Positions 1 to 12,490 of a stretch of 64,000 bases of DNA are shown piece after piece (the first letter of the stretch is position 1; every line of letters begins with the position of its first letter). Below the pieces are notes generated by a model. It saw only the letters and a list, made by a program, of their open reading frames with translations. It was not told where the DNA came from and did not search any database. The position numbers were made by a program, and so were the translations under genes. This DNA comes from Siphonodentalium dalli (lineage: Eukaryota; Mollusca; Scaphopoda; Gadilida; Siphonodentaliidae): NCBI GenBank assembly GCA_032622095.1, contig CP136064.1, forward strand, positions 6,813,512-6,877,511. The letters run 5' to 3'.

Positions 1-1289
1 TCCAGCTACGAGGTTATCTCCGCAGGAGTCCCCCAGGGATCTATTCTGGGCCCTTTTTTATTCCTCGTCTATATAAACGATTTAGCAGATAATATTGACT
101 CCATCACGAGAATGTACGCAGATGATACTTGTATTATGAGCAGCCACTGGGATCTGGATGAACTTTCTAAAATTATGAATAACGATTTGACGAAAATAAC
201 GACCTGGTCAAAAACTGGCTCGTGAGCTTTAACCCAACCAAAACCGTAGGTATGTCTTTCTCGTTGACCCCACCCTCTCCAGAAATACCAAACCTTAAAT
301 TTATAAACGACCCTATCAGCTTTGTGGAATCTCATAAACACCTTGGTCTTGAACTACAACAAAATCTAAACTGGAACATTCATATAGAAAGTACAGTGAA
401 GAGGATCGCCTCTCGTCTGGCCCAATTGAGGCGATTTAAATATCAACTCGATATAAAAACGCTCGAAAAGATATACAAAACTTATATATTACCACTATTC
501 GATTATTCTGATGTTGTATGGGACTGCGCACCGCGTTACCTATTAGACAAGCTCGACCGCCTCCACGCAGATGCTGGCCGTATAGTCTCTGGACTGACAC
601 GATCGGTTTCTAATTTTGTTGTCCTGCAGGAGGTAGGTTGGCTTTCTTTGGAAACGCGGCGCCAATACCACAAGCTTGAAGTGATTTACAAAATAGTGAA
701 AAATGAATCGCCAAATTACCTATCTACCATCATCCCACCCAGAGCTAGCCAGGTCTCAAGTTATAATTTCAGACGCCCGGGAAAATTCTATTCTTACCGA
801 TGCCACACTGAGCACTACAAAAAGTCCTTTTTGCCCTCGGCGATAGCTGATTGGAACAAAATCCCAACTGAAATGAGCGACGTTGTCCCTTTCTCTGACT
901 TCAAATTCAATTTACGACTCGTATACCAACCCCCAAACCCCGTGAGCCCTCATTTCTATTCAGGTCTCAGACGATATAATATGATACATTCCCGAATTCG
1001 AAACGGGTGCAGTGATCTTCGTGCTGATATGTATCAAAACTACATAGCCGAAAGTCCTGTTTGCAGTTGTGGGAACCCTTTGGAAGATGCATACCATTTC
1101 TTTTTTATGTGCCCTTTGTATCAAAATGAACGGTTGGAACTTGACGATAAGTTAAACCGCGAACGCTTCATTATAACCGACATCGATCAGTTTCTTTTCG
1201 GGATATCGTACATCTCAATTCCGGAAAATATAAGGTTTTTCCAAATAGTGCAACAGTATATTGCTGCGACAAAACGCTTCGATTCATGA
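1..1289 (+). pseudogene. LINE element 1, reverse transcriptase and C-terminal part (frameshifted, 5' end outside window)
   Basis: This is the 3' portion of a non-LTR retrotransposon ORF2, which would copy element RNA into DNA at a nicked target. The first frame runs from base 1 to a TGA near 218 and shows a GVPQGS motif (about 25-42) and the catalytic YADD box (115-126). The continuation, through the thumb region (LGLELQQNLNWNIHIE) and a C-terminal zinc-knuckle-like CSCG...HFFFMCPLY segment (about 1056-1120), lies in another frame. The two join at a run of five A near 209-214, where one missing A explains the break; a homopolymer sequencing error is the alternative. The tail HF..CP.Y..R is typical of CR1/Jockey/I-group elements; the exact clade is not assigned. 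The stop is at 1287-1289. No endonuclease domain is inside the window. Confidence 0.88.
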
Positions 1290-1810
1290 ACGTCTGGCTG
1301 CGTTGACATATAGCCACAATCCAATGTCAACCACAAATCGCTCAATATACACAAATTACAAACATTGCTAGACACCCCTCCCTCATTCGGATTGCCACAT
1401 CCATGTACCATTTGTATTCACATCGATAATTTCTTCCAGCGTAACTGTCAAGGGCGTCATCTGGCGAATCGCCAAATCCACTACTATACAAATTTAGCTT
1501 AACATTACAGTCAAATGTTTGATACATACATAGCCTTGCAATCTATATTTACATCTTCCTTAAATATCACAATAGATATAGATATGCACATATTTATGCT
1601 CGTTCTAATTGGTAATCCATAAACATACGCTGTAAGATGTTATTCGACATAATGCAAATTCAAATTGTTTTCTCACCATGTACAAACGTTTCTGTTATCG
1701 CCTTTTGTCATCTTATAACAATGTATTGTCAATTTTGTACGGGAGAGGGACTACCTAAGTTGAAATAACTTGTGCCCCGATCCCTTTTGTATATTTATAT
1801 ACGAATAAAA
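1290..1810 (+). mobile_element. 3' untranslated region and tail of LINE element 1
   Basis: Non-coding AT-rich stretch after the ORF2 stop. It ends with a block reading GGGAGAGGGACT, then AACTTGTGCCCCGATCCC (about 1742-1790) and GAATAAAA at 1803-1810. Related blocks recur on the minus strand at about 6290-6350 and 26128-26180, so this is the shared 3' end of one LINE family. The next element begins immediately after the tail. Confidence 0.7.
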
Positions 1811-1811
1811 T

Positions 1812-4353
1812 ATGTTTAAAGTAAGAAATGCCACCCAACAAGTCATACCGTCTAGGAGGTTCAATCGCCACCTCAGACCTTTTTGGAATGATACCTTAAA
1901 AGAACTGCATCATAATATGACATCAGCGCGTCAAGTGTGGATCGCTGCCGGGAGACCAAGGGAGGAATCACACATTGCATATCGATCATATAAAGACGCA
2001 AAGTGTCTCTTTCGTGCACAATTCCGCAAATCGAATGAGCTTTATCTCAAAGAAATGGATGACAAGCTAGACAAAATGGCCGAACTTGACATAAACAGCT
2101 TTTTTAGGGCTTTCAACAAAAGGAAAGTTCAACGGCAAACCGCATCAAACTGTTTATTTGAAGTAAGCGGTTCCACGCTTAGAGACCCACAGGCGGTAAT
2201 TGAAGCATGGTCATCTTATTATGAGAACCTCTATTCCCCATTAAAATCTAACGATTTTGACGAAAAACACTTTTCATATGTTAACGCTGAAATAGAGAAC
2301 ATACGCTCGTCGCACGGATATAGCGATCTTGATGCAGATTTATGTTTCAATGTATCTATTGATGAAGTACAATATGTACTGCACAATGCCAAGAAAGGCA
2401 AGGCTCCTGGATTAGACACCTTAAGTTATGAACATATAATTTATGGTGGAGAGCGCCTGCAGAGCACAGTTGCAACATTAATGTCCAAAATGGTTGAACT
2501 CAACCATGTCCCAGCACGAGCCAAACTCGGCCTTATGGTACCGCTTTTCAAAGGAGGCAATAAATCCAAAAAACAATTCGATAATTATCGTGCTATTACA
2601 TTGCTCCCTGTTCTATATAAAATTTTTGAAAAAATTATTTTGAACCGTCTTGAAACCTTTTCAACAGATCTCATCAAAGTACATCCACTACAGCATGGAT
2701 TTCACGTCGTCTTTTATAATTCATGAAAGTATCGCCTTCACGGCCAAAAATCACAGCCCACTGTTTGCTTGTTTTTTTAGATGTCCGTAAAGCATTTGAC
2801 ACAGTTTGGATTCACGGTCTCCTGCTCAAACTCTATCAACGTGGATTCACTGGTAAAATATGGCATATTATCAGTTCTTTGTTAAGTGGAATAAAATGCT
2901 CTGTTCAATTCAATGGTTCGATTTCGCGATACGTCGATATACAACAGGGAACGCGTCAAGGAAATATACTCTCCCCCTTATTTTACATGATCTTCATCGA
3001 TGAGCTAATTTTCCAACTTGAAAACAGTCACCATGGTTTGCGAGTGGGCTCTGTGTGTTGCGCATCTCCAACCCAAGCCGATGATATGACTCTCTTGTCT
3101 CTAACCTCTTCTGGCCTCCAAACTTTGTGTGACCTATGCAGTTCATACAGTCAGAAATGGAGATTCAAATACAACCAGGATAAATGCAAAGTAGTCATCT
3201 TTAATGAACCATCTTCCTTACAAAAATCCCGAGAAACAGTTGTATGGATTATAAATAATGAACACGTGTCGGAATCAGATCAGGTCACACACCTTGGAAT
3301 CCCATTACAAAACATTAACATGGGCAACCATCTAACATATGCCACAAAATACGCTCTACGTATCTCATGGTAAGTAACGCTGGTATGTATGCCGGTGGCA
3401 TAACGCCCCTCAGTTCAAATACTTTGTACAACACTGTAGTTTTACCCAAATGCCTATATGGGTCTGAATTCCTTTGCGGCATATCTTTGACAAATGAAAA
3501 CACACTGGAAAAAGTTCACAGATTTTGCTTAAAACAAATTCAAGGACTCCCTTATAGGGCGCGCACAGATGTGGTACAAGGCTTGCTAGGACTATCCTCT
3601 CTATCAGCAGTTATTGACAAGAGAAAACTTAGTCTGCTTGGATGTCTTTGCAGGACGGCACATGAAAAGACATCGAAAACGATTTTCATGTTCGTTCTTA
3701 AGAGTCACATTCAACAACCTAATTGTAATGCATCGTTTATTTCAGAAATCATGAGAATTCTTGACAACTATAACCTCACACCCCTTCTAACATCATTTCT
3801 AGAAGAAGGACACTTCCCATCCAAGGAGACATGGAAATCCCTCATAGTAACAAAAATCAAACAATCAAACGAGCAGTCATGGCAGACAAGATTACGAAAT
3901 GAACATTCCCTAGTCCCATTCGCAAATAATCATAGTTCACTGTCAATTTCACCTCTATGGCTAGCATGTAGAAGCTATCCTCAACATAAGCTTGAATTTC
4001 TAGAAATAGCCAAAATCCTGGCCCGGGCCTTGTCCCCAGTACACGGGAAGTGTCAGATATGTCATAAATGTTTTGAAAACGAAATCGAGCATGCAATTCT
4101 CTTGTGTCCCGCCTTAGCCGAAACAAGAATTGAAATATGGTTCAACGTCATAGAGGATTTCGGTATACCATGTTTCTTATATATTGACAACTTGAACCCC
4201 ATAGATCAGTTGATGATATTTCTTGCATGTATCCCGCCATCCATTCGCGACTTCGTAAATGATATTAAGCAATTCGCCTTGTTTCTTGCTCGCAATGCAT
4301 TCAAGCTGTGGAACATATATTCGGATCTGATGCGGCTAGAATCTGTGGACTAA
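1812..4353 (+). pseudogene. LINE element 2, ORF2 relic with several frameshifts
   Basis: A second, different non-LTR retrotransposon ORF2. It is readable in three frame blocks: 1812-2726 (pre-RT region and RT fingers, with KKGKAPGLD, then NYRAITLLPVLYKIFEKII), 2723-3373 (palm, FLDVRKAFDTVW, QQGTRQGNILSPLF) and 3367-4353 (thumb and C-terminal CQICHKC...EHAILLCP zinc knuckle). A short stretch near 2703-2775 belongs to a third frame, so indels fall near 2703 and in a run of seven T near 2772; another lies near 3365. The catalytic box reads QADD instead of YADD, with both aspartates kept. No endonuclease domain precedes it; an in-frame stop lies at 1806-1808 inside the tail of element 1. It is inactive as it stands. 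Confidence 0.88.
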
Positions 4354-4755
4354 ATGGATCACATATAAACAGCTCACGAACCGCTCTGATCGGAGACAGA
4401 AAACAAGATATACATGAATAATTTGTATTTAGTCGGAGTGGCATCTAACTAAACGTGATAATAACTCAACAACTCTATAACGCAAATAAAGCTGTATCGC
4501 AGACAACTCCGTCTTTCTCCATCAGACAGATACATTATCCAGGTGAAGTGTTCCGCGAAATTATAAATACACGAGGCCAACAGTTGCAATGCACATATCT
4601 CATTGAATTTGTATTGCGCATATTTTGTGTATAAAACCATGTGATAAATTGATGTTTATTTTTGTCACCAATATGTTGAAACTCTAAACTTGTGTATGAT
4701 GTATAATGTTAAACTCTCCGTTGCGGAGGAAATAAAGGTATATATATATAATTCA
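4354..4755 (+). mobile_element. 3' untranslated region of LINE element 2
   Basis: Non-coding sequence after the stop at 4351-4353. The likely 3' end is the small hairpin CTCCGTTGCGGAG (about 4716-4728) followed by GAAATAAAG and a short TA repeat at 4738-4750, which resembles a LINE 3' terminus with a simple tail. The exact end is inferred. Confidence 0.55.
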
Positions 4756-4792
4756 CTATTTATGGGTAAAGTGCATCATTGCGCACCCCAGT

Positions 4793-4943
4793 AAGTGAAA
4801 TCACTGGGTCGCGGCCATATTTGATTAATCTAGCCCCCGTTCGTGGTTTAAGTACTACATGTCAAATAACTTTGGCCTGTAGCACTTACACCGCGGAATG
4901 GGGGCTGGATGAATTCAATATGGTCGCGACTCATGATCTCACT
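4793..4943. repeat. Fold-back inverted repeat, arms about 70 bp
   Basis: The left arm (about 4793-4866) and the reverse complement of the right arm (about 4872-4943) agree along most of their length, including GTCGCGGCCATAT against GTCGCGACCATAT and CTAGCCCCC against CCAGCCCCC. The loop is only a few bases. No coding sequence. Probably a degraded fold-back MITE. Confidence 0.65.
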
Positions 4944-6239
4944 TAAACAAGCCATGTTTTGATCTCAACAATACGACAGCAAATGAACTTTATCCATATA
5001 TATACAATTCTGCATGTGCAGCCTTTGCGTACAAGCTTATTTTATTCAATAATCGAGCTTGCGGCGCGTCATGCCGCACGTATCGCGCGATACACCGACT
5101 CAAACTCCATACAGCGCCCTCTACGTTATCACTACGAAATAGCGTAGAGATGAGAGATAACTCTGCCTGGAGTTTGACACCGACTAAGAACACACTGTAT
5201 ATATGCAAAGGGTGCTTTGCTCACGACGGGCGACATCGCAGAAAATGTTGCCGCAGGATTACATCGCTGTCCTAATCCGGCGGTGCGGTGCCGCGCTTAT
5301 CGGGCGTTTTCTTTGCGGTTGTTCGGTAAATTCCGCCATTTGCAGTGACGGTATACAACGAAGACAATGGAATCAGAGCAGTTTTCAGTCCAGGTCAGTT
5401 TTGGACTGTGATTGTGCATCGCTTTACCATGCAGTCATTTGACACAAAAATTCACGAATAACAATGAAACCATGATATCAATGGAAACATACAAGTAAGC
5501 AGAAACCGCCGTCGCCGCAGAAAACGCTGTAATCGCAGAAGCGCAGTTGCCACAGAAAAACGTGCGGCAGCCGCGCGGCAACGCCGTGTGTAAGGGCCTT
5601 ACGTGACCTTAAGTAGACAATACCACTGCAGGAAATACCACTGCAATATATACACAAATGTGAGTGCTAATTGACTTCATTACCATGACACGACTGGCAT
5701 CATAACGATATCCACCTTCAACTCTTATCGATAACTATAACTATACTTATTCAATTCAGGATGTGCCAGACCTACAGTGTTTAGAAATATGAACTCCTTT
5801 GGTCCAGAATTATATCAAAACTCTGATATTCTTTCGAATATCCAGAATGTCAAATAGTTCGAATGATCAATGCATATATCGATCACTGGATTTGATATTT
5901 GTGCGTGTATGCGGGGGGGGGGGGGGGGTCATGAGATATCCACGTCGTCAAGCAGTGTGTATACCGTCTTGCTTGTTGCCAATAAACGTCATTCGAGTAC
6001 CGCATCCCTGTACTGTTTATGCATTGGTACCAATTGACAACCTCAAGCTATAGTAAAGCAAAAGCTATGTTATCTAGTGGAAGTGTTTTATCAGCTATAA
6101 CATGAAGAAATGTGACAGGACAATGCCGTGTCTATATGACCTTGTAGCGCTTTATATACATATATATGGAATCACCGCCATCAATTCTGAAGTTGCCAGA
6201 TTTTGTTCCGGGATCTTTGTTTGAACATATTTATTGTGA
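4944..6239. other. Intergenic stretch without recognisable gene
   Basis: I see no supported gene. 5050-5620 is richer in G+C, with CG-rich words, and contains short open frames without recognisable protein features. A run of 16 G occupies 5913-5928. No tRNA or repeat end could be fixed. Confidence 0.5.
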
Positions 6240-6420
6240 CCCACATATACATTGAATATTTTACGTAACACAGAATTTATAAATAATGTTGTGGGTGCAC
6301 AGGGGATCGGAGCACAAGTTACCAAACTTAGTGAGGCTCCTCTCCCCTGGCGTTCAGCTACTGATGAATTAAATTCCAGAATATGGCACATATAGGTTCA
6401 GGAACATTGAACAACTTTGT
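6240..6420 (-). mobile_element. LINE 3' tail remnant (family of element 1)
   Basis: The plus strand around 6300-6350 reads GGGGATCGGAGCACAAGTTA then CTCCTCTCCC. Its reverse complement matches the 3' terminal block of LINE element 1 (GGGAGAGG...AACTTGTGCCCCGATCCC). No ORF2 remains. It is a short, 5'-truncated or decayed copy. Confidence 0.5.
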
Positions 6421-6602
6421 CCCCAGCTTTGACTTAGTTGGCTTTTTTTAAGGCTTCCGCAGATATCTTTGACGGTGTAGACAATATATTCGTCATAAGT
6501 GTTTCTCTTTTGTTTTTGTTTGGACGTCTGTGTATTTCCGACTTGTCGGTGTACTAGAGTCCGGCGAAATTATACACTCAATCTATTTCTGCTATGACAG
6601 TC

Positions 6603-6790
6603 CGGGGCCCTGTTTCATGAAGGCAACTTATGACATAGTTGGGACTTAAGATGGTCATAAGTTCAAACTTCAGTCATAAGTGCGTTTCACGAACAAAGTC
6701 TTAACCTAAGATGGTCTTAACTTTGGTCGTAACTTTAAGACTGGTGCGAGGTGTCATAAGATAATCTTAAAGTTAAGACCTACGTTGTGA
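6603..6790 (+). mobile_element. MITE- or SINE-like repeat with GGGGCC..TGTTTCATGAA end, copy 1
   Basis: Starts GGGGCCCTGTTTCATGAAGG and continues with reiterated CTTAAG, TCATAAG and GTCTTAA words. A second copy in reverse orientation lies at about 24262-24445, ending in TTCATGAAACAGGCCCC. Both are non-coding. The superfamily is not determined. Confidence 0.6.
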
Positions 6791-8410
6791 TCCGCAGTTG
6801 GTCCGAAATGTGGATGGGATCTAGTTCATGTATATATTATTATAAACACATGTAACTGAATAACACCTTGCTAACACGGAGGGGTGTTTCAGAAATGGTA
6901 GTAATTAATAACCAACTGGTAAACTGTAGCAGTGACGTGGCCAGTGGTTGCAAGATTGGCGGGGTGACCGGACTATATATACATTTCTAATTGCTGTTAC
7001 AAAAAGAATATATTTACATAGAGTTGAACATCATTTGCGATTCAAATCACCCAATCGCACTGTAGACAATAATCATGTTGAGACAATTAGTCCGAACATT
7101 TTCACATCGAGGATAATAGTGAATGATTTATACTCAGTTTTTTTATAAATGCTTATGTCAGCTATTATTATTATTTACTTGCCTTTCTATATTATTATGT
7201 TATAATTTGATTGTAAAAATGTATTGTATATGTACCCCGTATATATATCAACAAGACAATAATACATAATATGTGTTATTTTATTATTATTATGTATATT
7301 ATCATAATCTATTAACTATGAAATAAAAAGATATATAGCATGTATATAGTATACGGACCGCGCGGGCACACCGGGATCCGCGAAAGAACATATAATATCA
7401 CTGTGAACTGGCCCACAGACCCCTGGGGGAATTACTAAAATACCAATATACCAGTGGTATAGTCTATATTGGTATTTAGTAATTTTCCCCAGGGGCCTGT
7501 GAACCGGCCGTCTGTTCACGTGTTGTTAATTATAAACGCTCTTTATTAGAAGTCGTTGATTTGGTTTTTATTAAAACATATATGCAGAATGTCGTTCAAC
7601 GTAACGTACTTTCGAAGTTCATACGCTGTTTGTTAATTATAACAGGCGTTAAGCACATTTGTCAACAGAACCAGAGCAAATGGCACTAACATCATTTATA
7701 TATGGCTTCTTCGAGTATGTCTCAGATTGGAAATAAGTCTATTTGGAGCACGATATGAAGTCCTATTCACATTATAGCAATATAAATAAAAGAGCGTTTT
7801 GTGTTAGTATTCCATGAATGTTGGCAATCAATAAAGAGCGTTTAGCTCAGTGCTTCCATTGTGGTGTATTGTATGTGTATGCCGTCGTGGCGACATATTC
7901 GGTTTCCTGGTAGTATAGATGCTTCAAAGACGTATAATGTATTAGAACCTAATATCAGCATTGAAATGAGCGAACATATGTCTCGCGTCGCTTTAATGGC
8001 ATGTTAAATGGGTGAAGGTTCACATTCTGAGTTAGTATGTATAAGTCCCTTTAATAACTGAAATAATATATTTGAGCACGATACCTTTGTATAAAATAGG
8101 CATAGGAAGCATGCAGCTATGTGTGGATGGCTTCTGACGCGAAAACACAGTTAAAATGCGCGCTCGTGCAGTTAAGTATGCACCAGTCATTATACTGATT
8201 ATCGCCCTTGCATTAAAATATCATAATTATTCTTAGATACGCCCTAGTATCTGTCACCAGACACTGTACCTAGGCATATAACACACACAGAACCAACATT
8301 TTCTGTGCATAGCTGTAATAAATTGTCGAGAGTAGTATGCTTTATTCTCTCATCCGAGTAAATACATTACATATTACATAAAGGATATTGAGATATTAAC
8401 TAGAAGTATA
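6791..8410. other. AT-rich intergenic stretch
   Basis: No gene seen. It contains short TA and TTATTA runs (about 7160-7310), the hairpin listed separately at 7401-7509, and two copies of an AATAAAGAGCGTT-like word (about 7786-7799 and 7829-7842) with a reverse copy at 7534-7547. The pair 7534-7547 / 7786-7799 could be short TIRs of a 266-bp element, but this is uncertain. Confidence 0.45.
7401..7509. repeat. Hairpin with 45-50-bp arms
   Basis: Left arm 7401-7450 and right arm 7465-7509 are near reverse complements: CCCCTGGGGGAATTACTAAA against CCCCTGGGGAAAATTACTAA, both ending at ACCAATATA. The 14-base loop is CCAGTGGTATAGTC. Likely a small fold-back MITE. Confidence 0.75.
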
Positions 8411-8415
8411 TATAC

Positions 8416-8735
8416 ACTGCCAAAAATAATTTCTTAATAAGATAAAATATCTTGAAACAAGAAAAACTATTTCCTGAAACAGGAAAATAAATCTTATTTT
8501 GGGAAATATACCCCCCAAGTCTGCTACATCAAGAAAATTTAAGAAACTCACACCAGACAAGAGATAGTTTTCTCAAAAAAGATAGATTTTAGTCTTGAAA
8601 CAAGAAACAATTTCCTTACTAAGAAAATGGCTTCAAAAATTAAATATATATTTCTTGTTTCAAGATTTGTTTTCTAAGTTAAGAAATACTTAAAGAAAAT
8701 ATTTCTAAACCAAGAATTAATTGTTATGTACAAAT
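8416..8735 (+). mobile_element. AAGAAA/TTTCTT-rich element beginning CACTGCCAAAAATA
   Basis: Begins CACTGCCAAAAATAATTTCT and consists of alternating AAGAAA, TTTCTT and CAAGAAA words that can pair with one another. A related copy of opposite orientation ends TTTTTGGCAGTG at about 22519-22530. Non-coding. Probably a non-autonomous DNA transposon family with CACTGCCAAAAA ends. Confidence 0.55.
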
Positions 8736-8794
8736 TACTGCTGTATTGGAATAACTGTAAAAGTCCAACGAGAGCAAAATTGTGATCAAAATTT

Positions 8795-9078
8795 TATGGT
8801 AAACATTGAAAAAGGTCCAACCTGTTGATTAAATATTCTGAAATTCATATTCATACTTAAATATTTGAACTACATGTAATACTACAGCTATAGGATTATA
8901 TAATTGTTGACAAGTCACTCACTGTAACAGTTTTGTTTACATAACATTGGAAAAGGTGCAACCTGTTGATTAAATATTCTGAAAATGTTATTCATAGTTA
9001 AATATTTGAACTAATAATACAGCTAGAATTATATATTTGTTGACAAATCACTGTAACAGTTTTGTTTACATAACAATA
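8795..9078 (+). repeat. Tandem duplication, unit about 141 bp
   Basis: Two adjacent units share AACCTGTTGATTAAATATTC, then TTAAATATTTGAACTA and CTGTAACAGTTTTGTTTACA. A third, diverged copy lies at about 18678-18860. Non-coding dispersed repeat. Confidence 0.7.
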
Positions 9079-9349
9079 GTTTCAATAGATGTAATTTTGT
9101 TATTGGCAATCTGTCAGTAAGTGTTTTTATCTATTTCTCAATGCTCTTAGGGCATGCTGACCTTTATACAATTTTAATAAAAAAAATTTTGCACAATATA
9201 GTAGGTCACCATTGAAATCTCCAGTTGGCGGTTTGCCACACCATCCCGAACTAGACAAACCTCTCTGGTGGCCCCCTTGCATTGAACCTATTAATTAAAC
9301 CGGTACTTCAAGCTGGTATATACCCCTCTTATATAAGGATGGAAGATGC

Positions 9350-11940
9350 TACCAATTTCAAACCGATGGTATTTCTTCAGAGTTGACTCTCTTGTATTAT
9401 GAAAGCAAGCCCAATGAGGCCATGCACCTATTGTATGTTTATAACACACAAAATACTATATCTTAGCAGAATGCATGTCTCTGATGATACAAACAATAAA
9501 ATATCCAATTTATCCATAGTTGAATTATAGGAAAGCATACAATGTGGCTTTTATGTAGTTTCCACAAAGTATTTTAAGTAAAATATCCATCAAGTGATGT
9601 ATTCTGCCTTGTCCAATATATTAAAATGCATGAAATGGCCATGAGAAATCCTTAATTTATTGGTAGAGATGTCCATCTGATAAGAAATACTGACATTTTA
9701 GGTTTGATACACCATTTCAGCTGGCTTGAAACCTAAGGGAATTTATTCAGCTTTGACTCTCTAAATTATGGAAGAAAGCCCAAATGAAGTCACTATTTGC
9801 ATATTAATAACATGTATAAGGCTATATCTCAACAGAATACATGTCTCTGATAAAATGCACAATAAAATATCCATACTTCAATTGCATTTGGCTATAGAGG
9901 GATGCATACAATATTGCTTTTATGTAGTTTCCACAGACTGTTTTAAGTAAAATATCCATCAAAGGATGTTTTCTACATAGCCTTGTATATTAAAATGCAT
10001 GTAATGACCATGGGAAATGTTTAATTCATTAGTTGATATGTCCATCTGATAAGAAATACTGACATTTGAGGTTTAAAATACCATTTCATGGGATTATGGG
10101 ATCATAAATATCAAACTAAGGGAATTTCTTCAGATTTTACTCTCTAAATAATGGAAGAAAGCCCAAATGAAGCCACTATTTGCATATTAATGACATGTAT
10201 AAGGCTATATCTCAACAGAATACATGTCTCTGATAAAATGCACAATAAAATATCCATAGTTTAATTGCATTTGGCTATAGAGGGATGCATACAATATTGC
10301 TTTTATGTAGTTTCCACAGACTATTTTAAGTAAGATATCCATCAAATAATGTTTTCTACCTTGCCCTATATATCATAATGCATGCAGTGACCATGAGAAA
10401 TGTTTAATTTATTGGGAGAGATGTCAATCTGATAAGAAATACTGCCATTTAAGGTTTGATACACCATTTCAGCTGGCTTGGCATCTTACAAATTTAAAAT
10501 AAGTGAATCTCTTCAGGTTTGGCTCTCTAAATTATGGAAGCAAGCCCAAATGAAGCCACTATTTGCATGTTTGTAACATATATAAGGCTATATCTCAACA
10601 GAATACATGTCTCTGATGAAATCAACAATAACATATCCATAGTTTAATTTGTTTTGGCTATACAGGGATGCATACAACATGGCTTTTAGGTTGTTTCCAC
10701 AGACTATTTTAAGTAAAATATCCATCAAATGATGTTTTCTGCCTTGTCCTGTATATTAAAATGCATGCAATGACCATGAAAAATGTTTAATTTATTGGTA
10801 GAGATGTCCATCTGATAAGAAATACTGCCATTTGAGGTTTGATACACCATTTCAGCTGGCTTGGCATCTTACAAATTTGAAATAAGGGAATTTATTCAGC
10901 TTTGACCCTCTAAATTATGGAAAAAAGCCTAAATGATGCCATTATTGGCATGTTTATAAGATATATAAGGCTATATCTGAACAGAATACATGTCTCAGAT
11001 GAAATAAACAATACAATATCCATAGTGTAATTTGATTTGGCTATACAGGGATGCATACAATATTGCTTTTATGTAGTTTCCACAGACTATTTTAAGTAAA
11101 ATATCCATCAAATGATGTTTTCTACATTGCCTTGTATATTAAAATGCATGTAATGACCATGGGAAATGTTTAATTTATTAGTTGATATGTCCATCTGATA
11201 GGAAATACTGACATTTGAGGTTTGATACACCATTTCAGCTGGCTTGGCATCTTATAAATTTGAAATAAGGGAATCTCTTCAGCTTTGACTCTCTAAATTA
11301 TGGAAGAAAGCCCAAATGAGGCCACTATTTTCATGTTTATAACATATATAAGGCTATATCTCAGCAGAATACATCTCTCTGATGAAATAAACAATAACAT
11401 ATCAATAGTTTAATTTCATTTGGCTATACATGGATGCATACAATATTGCTTTTATGTAGTTTCCACAGACTATTTTAAGTAAAATATCCATCAAATGATG
11501 TTTTCTACATTGCCTTGTATATTAAAATGCATGCAATGACCATGAGAAATGTTTAATTTATTGGCAGAGATATCCATCTAATAAAGAAGTACTAACATTT
11601 GATGTCTGTGACATCAATTCAGCAGGCCAGGCATGCTACAACTTTCAAACTAAGAGAATTTCCTCAGATTTGACTCTCTAAATGATGGAAGTTAGCCCAA
11701 ATGAAGCAACTATTTGCATGTTTATAATGTATAAGGCTATATCTTTGCAGAAGGCATGTCTCTGATAATAAAAACAATAACATGTCTATAGTTCATAGTT
11801 CGGTTGGCTAGACAGGTTGCATAAAATATGACTTTAAGTTAGTTTTCAAAAACTAGAATATCTATCAAATGGTGTAATCTACCTTGCCCTGTGTATTAAA
11901 AGTGCATGCAATACCTGAGAAATGTTTAGTTTATTGGCAA
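9350..11940 (+). repeat. Satellite-like tandem array, seven units of about 383 bp
   Basis: The landmark TCCATCTGATAAGAAATACT (with variants) recurs at about 9672, 10041, 10424, 10807, 11190 and 11573. The spacing is 369 and then 383, 383, 383 and 383 bases. Each unit also carries CTCTCTAAATTATGGAAG, AAGGCTATATCTCAACAGAA and ATTTTAAGTAAAATATCCAT. The outer units are the most diverged, as in an array homogenised from within. No conserved reading frame. Confidence 0.92.
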
Positions 11941-11950
11941 GCCTTGTAAA

Positions 11951-12020
11951 CCAGTACATTCTCTTATATATGATGCGAGGCTCCATATGGATGACTCACA
12001 TATATAAGAGAATGCTCTAA
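11951..12020. repeat. Diverged single copy of the 69-bp palindrome module
   Basis: Reads ATTCTCTTATATATG, a central hairpin around GGCTCCATATGGATGAC, then CATATATAAGAGAATG. The flanks (CCTTGTAA..CCAGT on the left, GTCTTTAATGCTG on the right) match those of the module at 18561-18627, so it is a half copy of the TTAA-type element listed at 18417-18677. A run of 14 C follows at about 12225-12238. Confidence 0.7.
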
Positions 12021-12490
12021 CACATGGTCTTTAATGCTGCACTGATCAGCGCAATTCCCGCCATGGTCATATATATACATGCATGGGAGGCCCTTTTCAC
12101 ATTTATTATTTATTTACGCTTGAGCGCAAATATTTACGATTAATTGCAAATAACCTCTATCATTTGAGCTTAAGCGAAAATATATATGCTTAAGCAGCGC
12201 AAATAAAAATTAATATGCATTGACCCCCCCCCCCCCCCTAAATTAATTTTAAATGGCACAGGCCAAAACACATCACTCAAGTCTATACTATGATATAGGA
12301 CCACCATATGAGTAATCCCTAGATACCTTTAGTTTTATGACCATGCAAATGGTTTTGATCTGTGCAGAAATGACACCAGATACAGAGATGTGTTTAATTT
12401 CGTTCCGCTATAACAACCGTTCCTGATATTTTGTTTATCGCCACGTCACGAAGTTGGTTCGTCCATTTTGACAAATTTCCAAGGTCGGAA

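Noticed and set aside
4990-5442. Short open frames in a G+C-richer patch as a gene
   Set aside because: Fewer than 80 codons each, overlapping on both strands, no recognisable protein features and no splice context.
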